Assembly: GCF_000005505.3 (NCBI RefSeq)
Contig: NC_016134.3
Span: 34,782,150 to 34,846,149, forward strand
From: Brachypodium distachyon
Lineage: Eukaryota; Streptophyta; Magnoliopsida; Poales; Poaceae
Length of the DNA stretch: 64,000 bases
Direction of reading: 5' to 3'
Under the pieces are notes generated by a model. It ran no database searches. It saw only the letters and a list, made by a program, of their open reading frames with translations, and was not told the origin of the DNA. A program made the translations under genes and the position numbers. This document shows positions 34,384 to 47,372 of the stretch, in pieces; within the stretch, counting starts at the first letter, position 1; each line of letters begins with the position of its first letter.

Positions 34384-34408
34384 TACTACTACTACTACTA
34401 CTACTACC
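34384..34408. repeat. (TAC)n microsatellite
   Basis: About eight TAC/ACT units in a row in intergenic DNA. Confidence 0.9.
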
Positions 34409-34409
34409 C

Positions 34410-36258
34410 GGTGCGCAGTGCCAGGTGCCGGGCACATGCGCGTTCCGGTATCTGGAGCGTAAAAAACTCAGCAGACGAGGACGACAGCAGCAACAATGCT
34501 GGTGATCGATCTAGCGCGCGCTTAGTTTAACGGGTGGTGGTGCTAAGCGCTAACTAAGCTCGACCAGTGACAGTCTTCAGCCAGTCCACTTGGAGTCCAT
34601 GGCAATGCCAGCCGGACAGGCACCGTCCAACGATGCCAGCCAGCCAGCCGAACTCCAGCGATCCACGGCGCACGTGTGGCTCAGCGGATCGACGCTGCTG
34701 CTTCTGCTCCGGCCGTCCATGGCTGCCGGGCTCTCGGGATTCGATCTCGCTTGCCTACTGTCCTGCACGCTGCACAAGGGTCAGGCTCACTCTGCATTTG
34801 GAAGAGCTGAAACTGAAGTGAATTGAGCTAATAAAGTATTGGTTGCTGATTGTACTGAGATCCGGATCCATAGGCTGCGGTGACAGTAGAGCAGTTAAGT
34901 GATCATGCTTGGTTTAGGAGGCCAGCAGGCCAGTGAAGAGCCTCTGAATATATCATTTCACAGAGGAGTTTTCTATGATTATCTGAACAGTTTTTCAGGT
35001 AACTTGTGTTATCCAGCTGATAATTTCCGTTCCTTGTGATCTGACCCATCGAATGTTTCAGATCCAGATCTTACAGTTGCATGCATGGGGTGGGGGATTA
35101 AATGGTAGTAATGTGGTCTTGTGATCCATGCACCTTGGCTCATGATTAAGGGAAGTGGCGAAAGCCTGATTAGCAGTCTGCGTGCGTGATGAAAAGGCAA
35201 GGTGGTGTATCATTGCTCAGGGGGAAAGTCCGAACTTTTTTGACCAGCAAATCAATCAAACCTATGCAATAACGTGGAAAAGGAAAAGTACAGGAATGTA
35301 CTCCAAGAACTAGAAGATAATATAGTTGAGCATATGAACATCATGATCAGGTATTATAGATGAGATGTTGATAAAGTATCTGAAAGTAGAAGTAGAAGCT
35401 ACTAACAAGCTCCCCTGTCCACACCATCCATACATACAGGCTACAGAGCACGCTTCCACCTCCATCGGTAATTACATATCTAAAACTACTAACAATCATA
35501 GCTGGCAACGAAGGAAAGCATGCATCCACTAAAATCGTATAAACAGCACTCCTTCAAGTTAAATATATCGGCTTTGAAATGTCCACCTCCTTCCAAAAGA
35601 AAAAATGTCCTGCATCAGGAAGGTACGGACCTGATGAGCCATTGCTAGTGGCACATAATTCGGATTGCCATTGGTAAATTGGAAATGAGCTTACATGGAG
35701 AATAGGGAGGCCAAGGTTTTCATTCAAAAAGATTTCTGGGTGAGGTCTTGCTTGCAGGACCTATGATAACACGAAAACTATAGTTAGTACAAGAATGTAA
35801 CACGATAGCAATGAGAAAACTGAGGGAGTAGGTCATACGGTAAGGTCCGAGCCAATCTCGAGTACAGACAAGTTGCTCAACCCAGTTTTTATGACCTCAC
35901 TGACTCACTCACAAATTGCAAGTCTGGTGGTCGCTGCTGCTACCTCATAATGGGAACTGTATGGTAAAGCAATATGTCATGTGTGCATCGATTGATGCAG
36001 AGGCCGGGGTATTACCCCTTTTCGAAGAGAAAAACAATATATCATGTACCATACGAGCAATTATAGGATAGGTCAGGTTATGTTCCTTCCACCATTGAAG
36101 AACATTTGGCCGGCGTGTAGAGGGATGTGGCTCGTACAAGTACTGATCTCGTTCTGTCATCAGTCACATTTTACTATTTTGATTACCATTACGATATTAA
36201 TATGCCAATGGCATTACCATATTCTTTGATATCATCTTGATTCACAACAGTTTTCATG
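34410..36258. other. Intergenic, no gene supported
   Basis: Moderately GC-rich to 34830 with a short unsupported ORF (34590-34826), then AT-rich. No domain or splice pattern is recognised. Confidence 0.4.
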
Positions 36259-36589
36259 CTAGTTTTAGACCCAGAAGTGCAGCTAGGATCTTCCAACTGA
36301 CCAGAATATCCATAGAAGAGACTGAGCAAAGTATCATGCAGATCATGAATATAACCATATGTGTCATGTTTATATAGTACCCGCTAGAGTTGATTAGTTC
36401 CACATGGCATGAATATCCATGCCATCATGAATATCTAGTTTTAGACCCAGAAGTGCAGCTAGGATCTTCCAACTGACCAGAATATCCATAGAAGAGACTG
36501 AGCAAAGTATCATGCAGATCATGAATATAACCATATGTGTCATGTTTATATAGTACCCGCTAGAGTTGATTAGTTCCACATGGCATGAA
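36259..36589. repeat. Perfect 155-bp tandem duplication with 176-bp period
   Basis: 36259-36413 and 36435-36589 appear identical, both from ctagttttagacccagaag to cacatggcatgaa, separated by a 21-bp spacer. Complete identity implies a recent event or an assembly artefact. Confidence 0.9.
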
Positions 36590-36654
36590 GGATCCATGAT
36601 TATAGTCATACATATATGTAAGTAACAGAGTTTCCAGTATTTCTATGACTTCCG

Positions 36655-36795
36655 ATTAACATTTTCATGAGAGACGTTCTGATTAACATCCTCATGAGAG
36701 ACATTGTGCTTAACCTCCTTATTTAAATGTAATCGTACTGCTCAGGTGTTCCAATCTCCTCATGAGACACATTCTGATTAACCTCCTGACACTTC
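36655..36795. repeat. Short repeats with core cctcatgagaNacattctgattaac
   Basis: Three copies of a 25-30 bp unit around catgaga(g/c)acattctgatta in 140 bp, just downstream of the ORF pair at 36899-37704. Confidence 0.6.
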
Positions 36796-36898
36796 TGATT
36801 AGTGTCACTGGAAATGTCAAGTAAAGCATGATCCTTCTTCTCAGGCCTTGCACCTATTGTGCCCAAGAATTTCTTCTGGACTGTGGCAATTGGGTATT

Positions 36899-37704
36899 TC
36901 AACAGAGTTTCAGGTGTTCCTTCAATTTCTTTTCCATCTTGTCCGGCTCTTGGATTTTTTTTTTGTACCCCCAGAAATAGAATTCAGCGTTGCGATGCAA
37001 AAAGGTCTTCACATCCCACACCTTGTCAAAGAGGTCTATTGGACTGTGGCAATTGGGTATTTCATCCATGTATTGGTGCAAATCTTCCAAGACTTCACAA
37101 ATATTCTTTGTGTTGATCCAGTTCTCCACTGCGGGTGCATATCTGCAGTTCGGATAATGTACTAATGAAGGAATACGTCCCTTTATATACTTAGAACACA
37201 TGGTCGCCCTCTCCACCATGACTTTCTCAAGTTCATCTTCCCCACTTTTATGACCTGCATAACGTATCACAAACAAGCTCTCCTTTCCTTTTCGAAAAGA
37301 AACAAACAAGCTCTGGTTTTCAGATATCAGAGACACTCAGTTTTCAGACATTGACAACCTCCAGTTTGCAGGCATAGATAGACAAGCTCCGATTTTCCAA
37401 GCGAAGGTTCCATCTCTGGATACTGGCTTTGATATCTGAGCCAACTGAGTTGTCCATAAACGTATCGTCCAGTGTAATGCTGAAAACCTTCACAACAAGA
37501 GTACAAGACCCCAGTCTCTAATAAGCCTACAGTACAGAATTGGCTCAATTCCTCTGCACTGCACGATGGATCCATCCACACGATGACATCTGAATATCTG
37601 ATGATGTTTTCCTGCTTCTTCCATTCATCATCAATGTAAGGAACACTCAAGCACATGAAAACAGAGAGCAGATCATAGTGCCACACGCGCGCACACACAC
37701 ACAT
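36899..37704 (-). CDS. Unidentified grass-type ORF pair, possibly one damaged or spliced gene
   Basis: Two minus-strand ORFs overlap by ten bases in different frames. The upstream one (37704-37327) reads WKKQENIIRYSDVIVWMDPS and GRYVYGQLSWLRYQSQYPEM. The downstream one (37336-36899) reads GEDELEKVMVERATMCSKYI, VENWINTKNICEVLEDLHQY and FYFWGYKKKIQEPDKMEKKL. Composition is protein-like, with balanced hydrophobic and charged residues, but I recognise no family. An acceptor-like ttatgcag precedes GHKSGEDE, so an intron might join the two. A frameshifted pseudogene is equally possible. Confidence 0.35.
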
Positions 37705-40700
37705 ACGCGCTCAAGCGAACCCGACTGCGCAAAGCAATAAGGTTCTCCTTCAGCAGATCTCCGGAAATGTCAGAGCTCGTGCCACCTACTCGACGACGAC
37801 GACGCACCTTTACGCTCGATCTCCAAAAATACCACCGTCTCCAAGGAGGCCGTCATAGCAGCTGGACCTCGACGCCGTCTCCCTCTCCGGCGAGTCAGAG
37901 CGTGCAGGCGGCGTGGAAGCGGGCGAAGTCGGTGGCATTGTGCAGATGGCTGGACCAGACCACCTGGGACATCTCAGAGCAGGTTCGGCGGGAGATGTTG
38001 TCAGCGACCCTTCTACTTTTTTTTGAGAGAGAGAGAGAAGCGACCCTTCTACTTTTTTGGGGGGGGCTCGAATGCGCTGTGGCTCTTGGATTGGGCCTCT
38101 GCTCAGACCACACGAGGACCCAGCTGCTGAGGGCAACTCCACCCGGGCCGATCCAAACGGACCAAATTTTGCTATCGTTTTGGTCTGGGTCGCGGGCCAG
38201 AAAAAAAAATGCCCCAGTCCGGCCTCAGTCGTTTGGGTCGGGCTGTGCGTCTTGGGGTGCCATATCTCATATAAACGATTGACAAAAAATATACAAAAAA
38301 TAACCATTTCATTAATACTAGTTGAAACTGCTTACATGTTTAAACATAGCTATGTTTAATTAGCATTAAATTTTAAGGCGGAAAAAGGAAAAGACCCGTG
38401 AGAAGAGGGGCAAAGGGCAAATGAGTTGCTTGCCTGCTTCTCATGTAGTGTCGTCCATTAGATCAGACCATGTTTGGCCACCAGCCGTAGTGATCTGTCG
38501 TGATTATTTAATTTTATTTTAAAAAATACTAAAGGATGATGCTTTTCGGTAAAATATGAGGGCCAGCTTATTGCTTCGTCGTAACCTTCATTATTTTAGC
38601 ATAAATATTTGATATAGTTTTAAGTATTGTAAAAAAACCTTTGAGAAAATACGTTGATTATGTAACGTTTTTCTAGTTGTGAGACCACATTTTACATTTC
38701 GCATCAGGACTCGAATTCCGTAGCAGTACTAGCGGTGCAGCAGACAGTGGGGACGGCGAGGCACTCCGGGCGGTCAAGATACACCTGATGACAGCACCCT
38801 GTCGTCCATTCCTGCGGCAACTCACGCTGGCGTGGCCACGCCACACCTGTAGCAAACGCGCGGAGACACACACATATCCCGGGCCGGGCACGCTGCAGTG
38901 CGTGCACTGCAGAGGGATCTGAATCTGATGCCACCAAGGACGAATTTTCACCTCCCATCGCAGTGTTGCACTGCACAGGGATCTGAGGCCGATGCACGAG
39001 CCAGGCAAAAGGTTCACCAGCAATATGCACCTGATTAGCGTGCATTGCCCTTACCTGCCTGTCATTATGATATCCAGGTCGCGTCATGGATCCAGCACAG
39101 GCACGGGCGCAACCCCCACGGCGCAGGCACCTCTCTCCTTTTATCATCTCTCGTGGCGGGCAGGGCAGCGAAAGGGGAAAATGATGGAAAGAAGAAAGAA
39201 GAAAGAGAGAAAGAAACCAGAGGGTGGGGAAGAACAAATTAATAAAGGGAGAACGCGTTGTTGCTCTTGTGTTTTAGGTGATTTCCATGATTGTGTTCTG
39301 ATGGGCAAGGATACGTGCACCGTATCGATCCGTATATCGGGCTGGTGGTCTCTGCGGAGGGTGCACAGATCTGACTCTTCTTACGGTCATCCTACAGTAC
39401 GTGGTGGCGAGATCTGAAGTACTGTACGTACGTAGCGAGTGGATATCGGATTGGGTGCATGCACGACGGCTGGTTGTACGTCTACCTTCAAGGTTACACA
39501 CTATACAATCGATTTCTTTTGTTTATTTTTCGCAGGGAACATGAGTCAACATATTGATTTTGAACAACAACTAGCTTTATTTATTCGACAAAGATATCTT
39601 GCAATGAGGTTGTTGTGCTTGCGGGTTGACCGTCTAATCGTCCAAGATACAAGTGACCAATAAATTAAGAAGACAACAAACATTTTGGACAAACGAACGT
39701 TTCAACAAAAAATTCGAAGTCGACACCTCTACCTCTTGTCATTCATATCTTGACATATTTTTTTTCAAATATCTGGTGGTGAAACAAGAAAGTCCAAACA
39801 TGTACAAGGTGAACTGCCCTCATACTTATGATTTGTCCACCCAGCGGGTGAAAATATGAGATCGGTGAATGCACCGTGACCGAAGACACATCCCTCACAA
39901 GACCAGTGGTCAAACCGCAAGATCATCGCCAGACTGGTAAGGAAGAGAACCAAAAGCATCACGAGCGGTGAGATTCACTAGAGCATAATAGCCATGCCAA
40001 GATGGACATGGATCCAGAAATACATTATTCCATATGACGTCGCCTCCATCATCGGAGTGCAAGTTTTACCGTGGAATTATTCGAATTTATGGTGTTTTCA
40101 AGGGGAGTCGGTGTCCAATTTGTTCATTGCTAGTCCACCAAATATAATATATCTCGCTCATTAAATCTTGACCGTTAAACAGAAGACTTAATGATCTAAA
40201 TAATTCAAATGAGGTGGATAAACATGATTTTTTTTTCACTTGAGAACCTATATTATGCTTTTTGTTAGCCGTAAACAATTGAGCATTGTGTTGTATAAGT
40301 GTGTTTTTTTGTTCCCATAAAATGTGCATAATTATGTATTGGTGTAACATTTATCTGATGTTGCATATCAACATATGTTACATATTATATATTTATGTGT
40401 TTACTCGATGAATAATGACATGCCAGTGTGTGAAAATATGTAGTATTGCGTACGTGTTGTGATAGGAACTCATGATGCGTTGTGTATGTTTTTGTGCAAG
40501 GGACTCATGATGTATTATTTTGATGATTTTTGCATTGCGGTCCTACTTCCTAGCAGCAATATTTTCTCCATATGACTCCATGGACACTGGAGTATATCTG
40601 GTTTGGACATAGATATATGGATTATACGCTCCATAAATATTCTCATGTCTGGACAATAGGCGGATAACCGGGTTCTGGCATGGATCTAGAAGAGTCCTGA

Positions 40701-40994
40701 CTGGCCAAACTTGCACCATCGCATCATGAGACGCTCCAAGGATGGGGCAGAAGAGGGCAGCTGCCTCCCAGCGCCGGCACAAAAGAAACACACCCGCCCC
40801 TCTCCAAATATTCTCCTATGATGCCACCTTTTGACCATTCCTCGATCGGGACCATGATAGCCACCGGCAACAGTAGCAACAAGCAGCTAGCTAGCAGATC
40901 CATCTAAATGGCTCGTGAGATGACCTTGGTTGGTACATCAAATGCCTTGTCAGTGTCTTACTGTCTCGAGGAGCATTCAGAAAGTGTTGCACAT
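37705..40994. other. Intergenic, no gene supported
   Basis: ORFs at 37767-38282 (+), 37810-38307 (-) and 38704-39237 (-) overlap each other or lack domain features. Around 38130 the segment gggcaactccacccgggccg resembles the end of a known type of grass inverted-repeat element, but its partner end was not found. Confidence 0.35.
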
Positions 40995-40997
40995 TTA

Positions 40998-41304
40998 GGC
41001 CCAGTTGGATTCAAAGGAATTCCAAAGGATTTTTTGGAGTATTTCAAATCCTCAGGAATTTTACTCCGTGCTTTGTTTGATTCAAAGGATTACAAACTAT
41101 AGAAAATTTTCCTTAGAACTCATTTCTACTAGGTTTTGTAGGAAACATTCCATCCAATCTAACCTCGTTGTAAAGAATCCTTATGTTTTTTCTGTGCACA
41201 ATCAAACATGATCTAATTCATGTAGTATTGAAGATGACATGCCACTTTGATCCTGTATTTTTCCTATTCCTGCGTTTTGGAAATCCTGTGAATCAAAGAG
41301 GCCC
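40998..41304. mobile_element. Tourist-like MITE, 307 bp
   Basis: TTA duplication at 40995-40997 and 41305-41307. Left end ggcccagttggattcaaagg pairs with right end ctgtgaatcaaagaggccc. No ORF of note. Confidence 0.8.
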
Positions 41305-41307
41305 TTA

Positions 41308-43147
41308 AGCCCGATCTGGAACGCAGGAATTCTACACGGGTTTATGAAATGTGAAATTCTTCTTGTTAGACCTGCTCATGGCGTTGGTATTCTTCATGCG
41401 TTTGGTGCTCTGAAAAGGAAGTGTTGCAAAGGATAGGGATCCAGCCATGCGTATGCCTGCAAACCTGAGCACCCGGTCTTTCGTCCTCCTGACTTTCGGG
41501 CTCCAACATGGGATTCCAAAGCTGCCTGGCCAAGGCTTTTGGCGAGGAGGAAAGTGCAACGTTTGAATCACCAAAGGTGGTACGTGTGTTGTGAAAGCTG
41601 GATCTCCTTGTTGCAGCTGTACCATTAGATCGATCCAGCTCCTTTCCCCGCGGGGACGTCCTGACCGTCCGATCAGATATCAAAGGCCATACTTGTGTAC
41701 CTTGGCTGTCATCAGTTATCATAAAAAATACATATGAAAAATGTAAGACCTCAAAGCAGCTGAAACACATAGGCAAGCCCTCAAAGTTGCTTTCCTCTCT
41801 TTTGGAAAGATCATACCAATTTTTTTTTTGCCAGTCTCCTAGAAAGACCTCCCAAGATCTAACCCCTGTCAAAAGGCAGCTGAAAAATTGCAACCGTCTC
41901 TGTTACCACTCAGTTACCTGAGATGAGACTTTTTTCCATTGTGTCATTTGGGAAAGCAGAATTGAAAAGAAAGAAGAAAGATGAAGAGTCCTACATATGG
42001 CTCAGTGGACTAGCAGTCTAGCACCACCACAACACCAGATTGCAAGAACATGGAGATCTGAGGCGGGGCTCCATGATCATGGACTCATTTGTACATTAGG
42101 GGCAAAGGCAAAGCATGGCATGGCCTATCCTGCCACAGATCAAGGATGGCATGCAGCACTCCATGCCATGGTCATATGACTTCCATGTGTGGCCTTACTT
42201 GGGTCATGGTCATGGTCAAATGACCTTACCTTGAATATTACTTGTAGCTAACACCCTTCCAGAAACATTGAAAAAAGGGGATAAAAAAAGATGTGACCAA
42301 CTGCCTCTGTTAGCAGGCACCTCTCCAATGATTCCTGAAAGCCACTACTATTGACCACTATTATAAATGCTTGAGCATGATGGGGATTACTATATTATTC
42401 CTCCTAGTTGGCATGGCAGGGATTTATCATATATACATACATAGATTGGTACCCTTCACCACCACCTTGTGGATATATATAGATATTATTATGTTCAGAT
42501 TATTTAAAATTGCAAAGGCATCAGAATCAACCTACAATAGTACAATGCCTGAGCAGATTAGTGCATGTTATTAACTATCGGCAAGGTGACAGTTGGTGCA
42601 TTCTAGTGTTGGAGTGATTGAGTTGATAATTATTGTTGGCAAGAAAATGAGTGTAAAGGTAAGCCACTCCTGGCAATGCCTATCTACTTCATACAGTGCT
42701 TTAAACATGTTGTAATAACCTAACCCCAATAACATGCTCTTAACAGTCATGTGATGCTGTGTAGTTACTTGTTTGACATTTTGGGTTCATTAGCAAGGAA
42801 ATTCAAACATCCAAAGTATCAGAATGTTCCTTGCAATCTGGGCACTTTCAGTTGTAGAAAGAGACAGTCCCCAACTTAAGTCTCTGACTGAAGAAAAAGA
42901 GGGGAAGGAACACAGGGTTAGCTGCACAATATATAAATATTCACATTGTTTTAAGATAACATAAAGGGCAACATCTTTTATTGATGATGGAAAAAAAAAG
43001 TACAAATGGGGACAAATAGCAAGGGCCCCCAAAAGCCTCATGCTTGGATACTGTTAGCCTGGAGCCCTGGAGATGGACAAATATTTCACTCCAGAGCATC
43101 ACGCTAGGGCATGCATGTGCCTCCCAGTACATCATGCCCCCTTCCCC

Positions 43148-43195
<48 letters not shown>

Positions 43196-43776
43196 AGTAA
43201 CAACAATAAAATACAAACAAACCACTCGGAAACAAACAAATTTCTCCATGAATATGAACAGAGCTTGGCAGGGAGAAGGCCTACTACATCTTGGAAGTAG
43301 CTCTGACCATTCCTTGACCACCTTCATTTAACCTTTAACCCTCTACACCATTTCACCCCTCCATCTCCATGCAATGCAATGGAAATATACAATGCATGCC
43401 ATCCTTTTACTTTTCTTCCTCTGCCAGTGCCAGCCATGGCTTCCCTCACCATCTAATCAATGTATCCTCTGCAATTCTGCATTGGGGTGAAGACCCACAG
43501 GGTGTGTAGCACAGAAAAACACAAATGTGTCCATCTTTGTCTGATAGTATTTCTCTCATCCTTCACAGACTGGCAATGCAGAGGCTGCCATGATGGCATA
43601 GATCAACAACAGGGCCAAGCAAGGACAGACCCCACCAAAGTGAAAAAGAAAGAATCCCAAAAGAAGAGAACAAATGGGAAAAAGAATCACAGCAACACAA
43701 CAACAGGAAGAAATCAAACCCTGTTAATTTTCCAAAAAAAAAACATTTAAATGATGCTTATCTATTTGCATTCTTT
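41308..43776. other. Intergenic; probable 3' UTR of the cyclin gene near its right end
   Basis: No gene recognised. A Harbinger-like end scrap (gatctggaacgcaggaattc) lies at 41314. A long CT microsatellite lies at 43150-43193. The last few hundred bases probably belong to the 3' UTR of the D-type cyclin read leftward. Confidence 0.4.
43150..43193. repeat. (CT)n microsatellite, about 22 units
   Basis: Uninterrupted CT run of about 44 bases, 0.6 kb downstream of the cyclin stop codon; GA repeat on the cyclin's strand. Confidence 0.95.
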
Positions 43777-46558
43777 TCATGTGACTGGTGGTGACCTCTT
43801 CCTCCTCTTGGGTGGGGGAGGGGTGGTGCAGGAGGAGGAATTAGAGAACGGGGTCTCATCTGAGCACAGGTTAACTGCTTCTGCTGTGTTTGCCCTCTTG
43901 CCACTCAACAGCGGCTGCATTAGTTTGTAGCAGCTGCTGACCCCTTCCTATTGAAAACAAAATTTATTACAATTCATAGTTTGTCAATGTGCTGAAGTTC
44001 ATGCTGTTGGAAGGTTTGTGCTACCTCTGCTAGGCCAATGCACCAATTGACTGCAAGACTAGGGTTGACGAATGGGAGGGTCGGCGTCTCACCGGTGGCG
44101 CACAACACTGCAGCGGCAGCCATTGTCGACGGGCAGTGATCCAAGAACTTGATGTCTGTGGCATTGCATTTTGCAACATCACATTAAATTGTACACAACG
44201 TATATAGTTGACCAACAAATATTTGTACCATACCATGTAATGCAGCTAAAATAATTTGTGTAGCTCGGGCAATCAGGTATCTCGTGTGCTTCCCTCTCGG
44301 ATCAACTTTGCAAGCAAAGAAGTCGATGAATGTGAAAGGCGTGACCGATCGGAGCCTCCAGTTGAGTGCTGTCAATATGAGAAGCTCCATTCGAAGGATT
44401 GTTTGTGGCTCGAAGATATATCTTGTGCTCTCTGCCTGTCAATGTACAATGCTACTCTCATTATTAGAATTTCCTATGCGGCTTATGAACTCCAAGAAAT
44501 TAGTATCAGGGAAAGGTTTATCACAGTGGATAGAAGTAGTAATGTAATTGCCTGTAGGTCTAGGAGGGAGGGCACTAGGGTCTCCTCCATCTTGGCAGCC
44601 AAGGATAGGCAGGTCACAGCTAGCAGCTGCATTGCCCATCCATCCTCCTGCTGCATTGAGGGGAGAAGAGCACAAACACTGAATTAATAGCTGAAGCAAG
44701 GATCGACAAAGCAAGGACAGATAATGTACAATGTGCATGTTCTTGTAGCACTCCAGCACACCCATCCCTATCTATTTCATGTTCTTTTATGGGCAACATG
44801 AAGAAACTCAATGAATTTATTTTTGAAATGAAATGTAAATGGACCTGGCTTGGCTACGACCTATGTACAGTAGATTGGATAAAGATCTTTACATGACAAG
44901 CACACAAATAGTTTGTGTTTCAAGGCAGAGTAGATGCATACATTGGTCATTCCCTATTTATATATTGGGCCCCCAAGAGTTATGCTAGGAGGAACACATA
45001 CAAACCACTGTTACTCTAGCTAGTACTACTAATATCTGCAGGACATGTTAAGATTAGCCCCAATTAAGGTTGTTCAGATATCATATTATAGTCACATCAA
45101 CACATGGATGAGCTAGACTATCATCATCTGTTGTCACTTGAAAATTCATGGAGTGACGTCAGCATGCCATGCCTGTGTATGCACACTGAAGTCTACTTGA
45201 CATAAATAATCCGGGATCTCGCATTGTAACACAGTATTCAGAAAGCAACAAGAAAGTCAGGAAAAAACAACAATGCGGCCCATTTCAAGCAAGGCATGCA
45301 GGTGGGTGCATGCAGGGCTATATACTTTGCAGAAGTTTACAGCTAGCTGGCATGCAGTTTGTTCTTTTCTTTTGGCCTGATAAACAAACTACCATGACCA
45401 CACCCCTAGTCAGTATGCCCCACCATGCAATGCATGCACAGTCACAGAGGCTGAGAGAGGAATTGTGTAGAGATGCCTCACACCAGTCATTCCAAACACT
45501 ATCCCAATGTGGAGCACAAGGGGCAAAGCACAATGATAAGGTCTGTTCCACAATAAAGCCTAGGCTTGCACCAAAGCATGCTGCAAAGCCAAAAGACCCC
45601 TCTGTCTTGAGTGCATAAACAAATCTTAATGCTTACCCCCCCTTCATTCCGTGTAAGGGCAAAATGGTAATTGGCCAGTTAATTGGTTGGGTTAGTAGTC
45701 CAGTACTCTGCACACCAACTTCCAAATCTTTTCTTTTTATACATAAGAGCATCAGCAGAGCACTACACACCACACCAAAAGATACAGAACAAACCTGTTA
45801 TCTGTATTCTGTCAGACATGGCCATGGTGCTCGTCACATATTGCTGATACAGTGATATATTATGGGTAGGATATGCAGTGGTGTGGCACGAGGGCGGCGA
45901 GCTTACCGGCAGCCGATGCAGGGAGAGGAACCGGTCCATGTAGTTTACGGCGAGGTAGGCCGTCAAGGGAAGGAATCCATAGCTTACTTGCACCTGAAGA
46001 ACAAGACAGTGACAGATGATAAAACGGGATCAGATGAGATAGATATAGATCATGCTAATACACATCTGCCGAGATAAGATTGGACTACTGTCTAAAAAAA
46101 GAGATAAGATTGGATTCTTGGATATAACACTATAAAACAGTATGGTGTATACAGGAGTATAGCTTTCTGATATCTGATGATACACAGATAGCAGAGAACT
46201 AGAGAAGTAGTAGTACACGACAAAAGCATATATGCATATCATCCAATCCAAGAAGATCATCGGAGAGTCGTGTTACCTTGAGAATCCATGCAACTGAGTC
46301 GGCCCGGGCGGCGGGGTCGACGGAGCGTGACCGGAGCTGGTCGGGGTAGTCGGACCGGGGCGAGTAGTCGGCCTCGCCGCCGATGAGCTCGGCGATGAAG
46401 GAGGCCGCCGCCGCGGACTCCTTCTCGTCATCGGCGGCGCCGGAGCACCAGTACCCGTCGTTCTCGGCGGTGGTGCAGGTGCTGGCGCCGGCGTCGAGGA
46501 AGAAGGCGGCGCCGGCTGCGTCCTCGGCGCAGAGGAGGTAGGACGCGTCGTCCGGCAT
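43777..46558 (-). CDS. D-type cyclin (CYCD2/CYCD4-like), 323 aa, 6 exons, one GC-AG intron
   Basis: Exons on the minus strand: 46558-46277, 45993-45907, 44650-44552, 44435-44234, 44155-44025, 43947-43777; phases join into 323 residues. The Rb-binding motif LxCxE is present (LLCAE, residues 8-12). The cyclin box runs from about residue 85 (SVAWILK, YGFLPLTAYLAVNYMDRFL, CLSLAAKMEETLVPSLLDLQ). The C-terminal cyclin fold follows (MELLILTALNWRL, TPFTFIDFFACKVDP, LDHCPSTMAAAAVLCA). The tail is basic and Ser/Pro-rich (PPPPKRRKRSPPVT). D cyclins bind CDKA and phosphorylate retinoblastoma-related protein to start S phase. Intron 3 begins with GC (LLDLQ, then GCAATT); a GT donor nearby would break the conserved box. 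Intron 2 is 1256 bp. The first CAG of exon 3 could alternatively be skipped by a NAGNAG acceptor. Confidence 0.95.
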
Positions 46559-47292
46559 GGCCGGTGGGGGCCGTCAGTCAGTGAGCGGCGGCCATTGCCG
46601 TCGAGTGGGCGGCGTAGTGGTGGTGGAGCAGAGCAGAGACGATGTGGTAGTGGTAGTGGCGAGACGAGATGGTGGAGATGAGTAGCCGTGCTAGTGTGGA
46701 GCGACGTGTGGGAGCACAAGGGGATATATAATCGCTAGTTAGCCATCTAGTGCTCATGAGTGTGAACTGTGGAATATGTATGAGCTCTTACCTTTGTCTA
46801 TACTCCGTATTTTGCAGGTACGAGGAGAGAGAAAATGTATCCACAACTTATAAGTGGGGAATGATTGGTAAAAACAGTCCACATCACCGTGTATATCACA
46901 ACTTATATGTTTAGGAGGTACTTACAAGAAAAACTGTTTTTTATTTAAATCAATGGTAGTATTTGTTAGGTACTTAACTAGAAAAATCTGGTATGAAAAT
47001 AAGCAATGGTGCCTAAGAATAAGATAGTTTATTTTTGTAAGAATCTTTTTAAGCACCTTGTATTGTACTACATGCTCTTAGAACAACTGCAGGAAAAATC
47101 GGTTATTGACTGTTCATTCAACCCGCGTGAGATAACATTATGTTGTAAAATGTGTCTTAAATTTTACATATCAAAAGGCAACAATAAAAGCAATAGCGCC
47201 AAAGGCAATCTAGTTGGTTCTTAGGATTCTACGTTCTCATATCATTTTTGCATCTCTTCCACACCAGCAATTATCTTACGTATCAAGACTTA

Positions 47293-47372
47293 AATATGCA
47301 TGTGCATATGTGAGGCATATTGAAGGATCTCCAATATGCATGTGCATATGTGAGGGATATTGAAGGATCTCC
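47293..47372. repeat. 40-bp tandem duplication
   Basis: Two copies of aatatgcatgtgcatatgtg followed by a shared tattgaaggatctcc, differing at one base. Confidence 0.85.

Noticed and set aside
34567..34826. Two overlapping plus-strand ORFs of 84 and 78 codons
   Set aside because: No homology recognised and no promoter or splice evidence; both frames are equally open.
38120..38260. Possible end of an inverted-repeat transposon (gggcaactccacccgggccg)
   Set aside because: No matching opposite terminus or target duplication could be found, so no element was called.
37767..38307. ORFs of 171 (+) and 165 (-) codons overlapping each other
   Set aside because: They shadow each other, contain a transposon-end-like segment near 38130 and low-complexity runs, and show no domain.
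38704..39237. 177-codon minus-strand ORF
   Set aside because: No recognisable domain, no splice partner, composition typical of random GC-rich DNA.
41366..41893. 175-codon minus-strand ORF next to the Tourist-like MITE
   Set aside because: No domain; it overlaps another ORF in a second frame and includes homopolymer runs.
44590..44620. gcagccaaggataggcag resembles microRNA miR169
   Set aside because: It is the complement of the conserved cyclin-box codons for CLSLAAK, it differs from miR169 after the first 12 bases, and no hairpin partner is seen.
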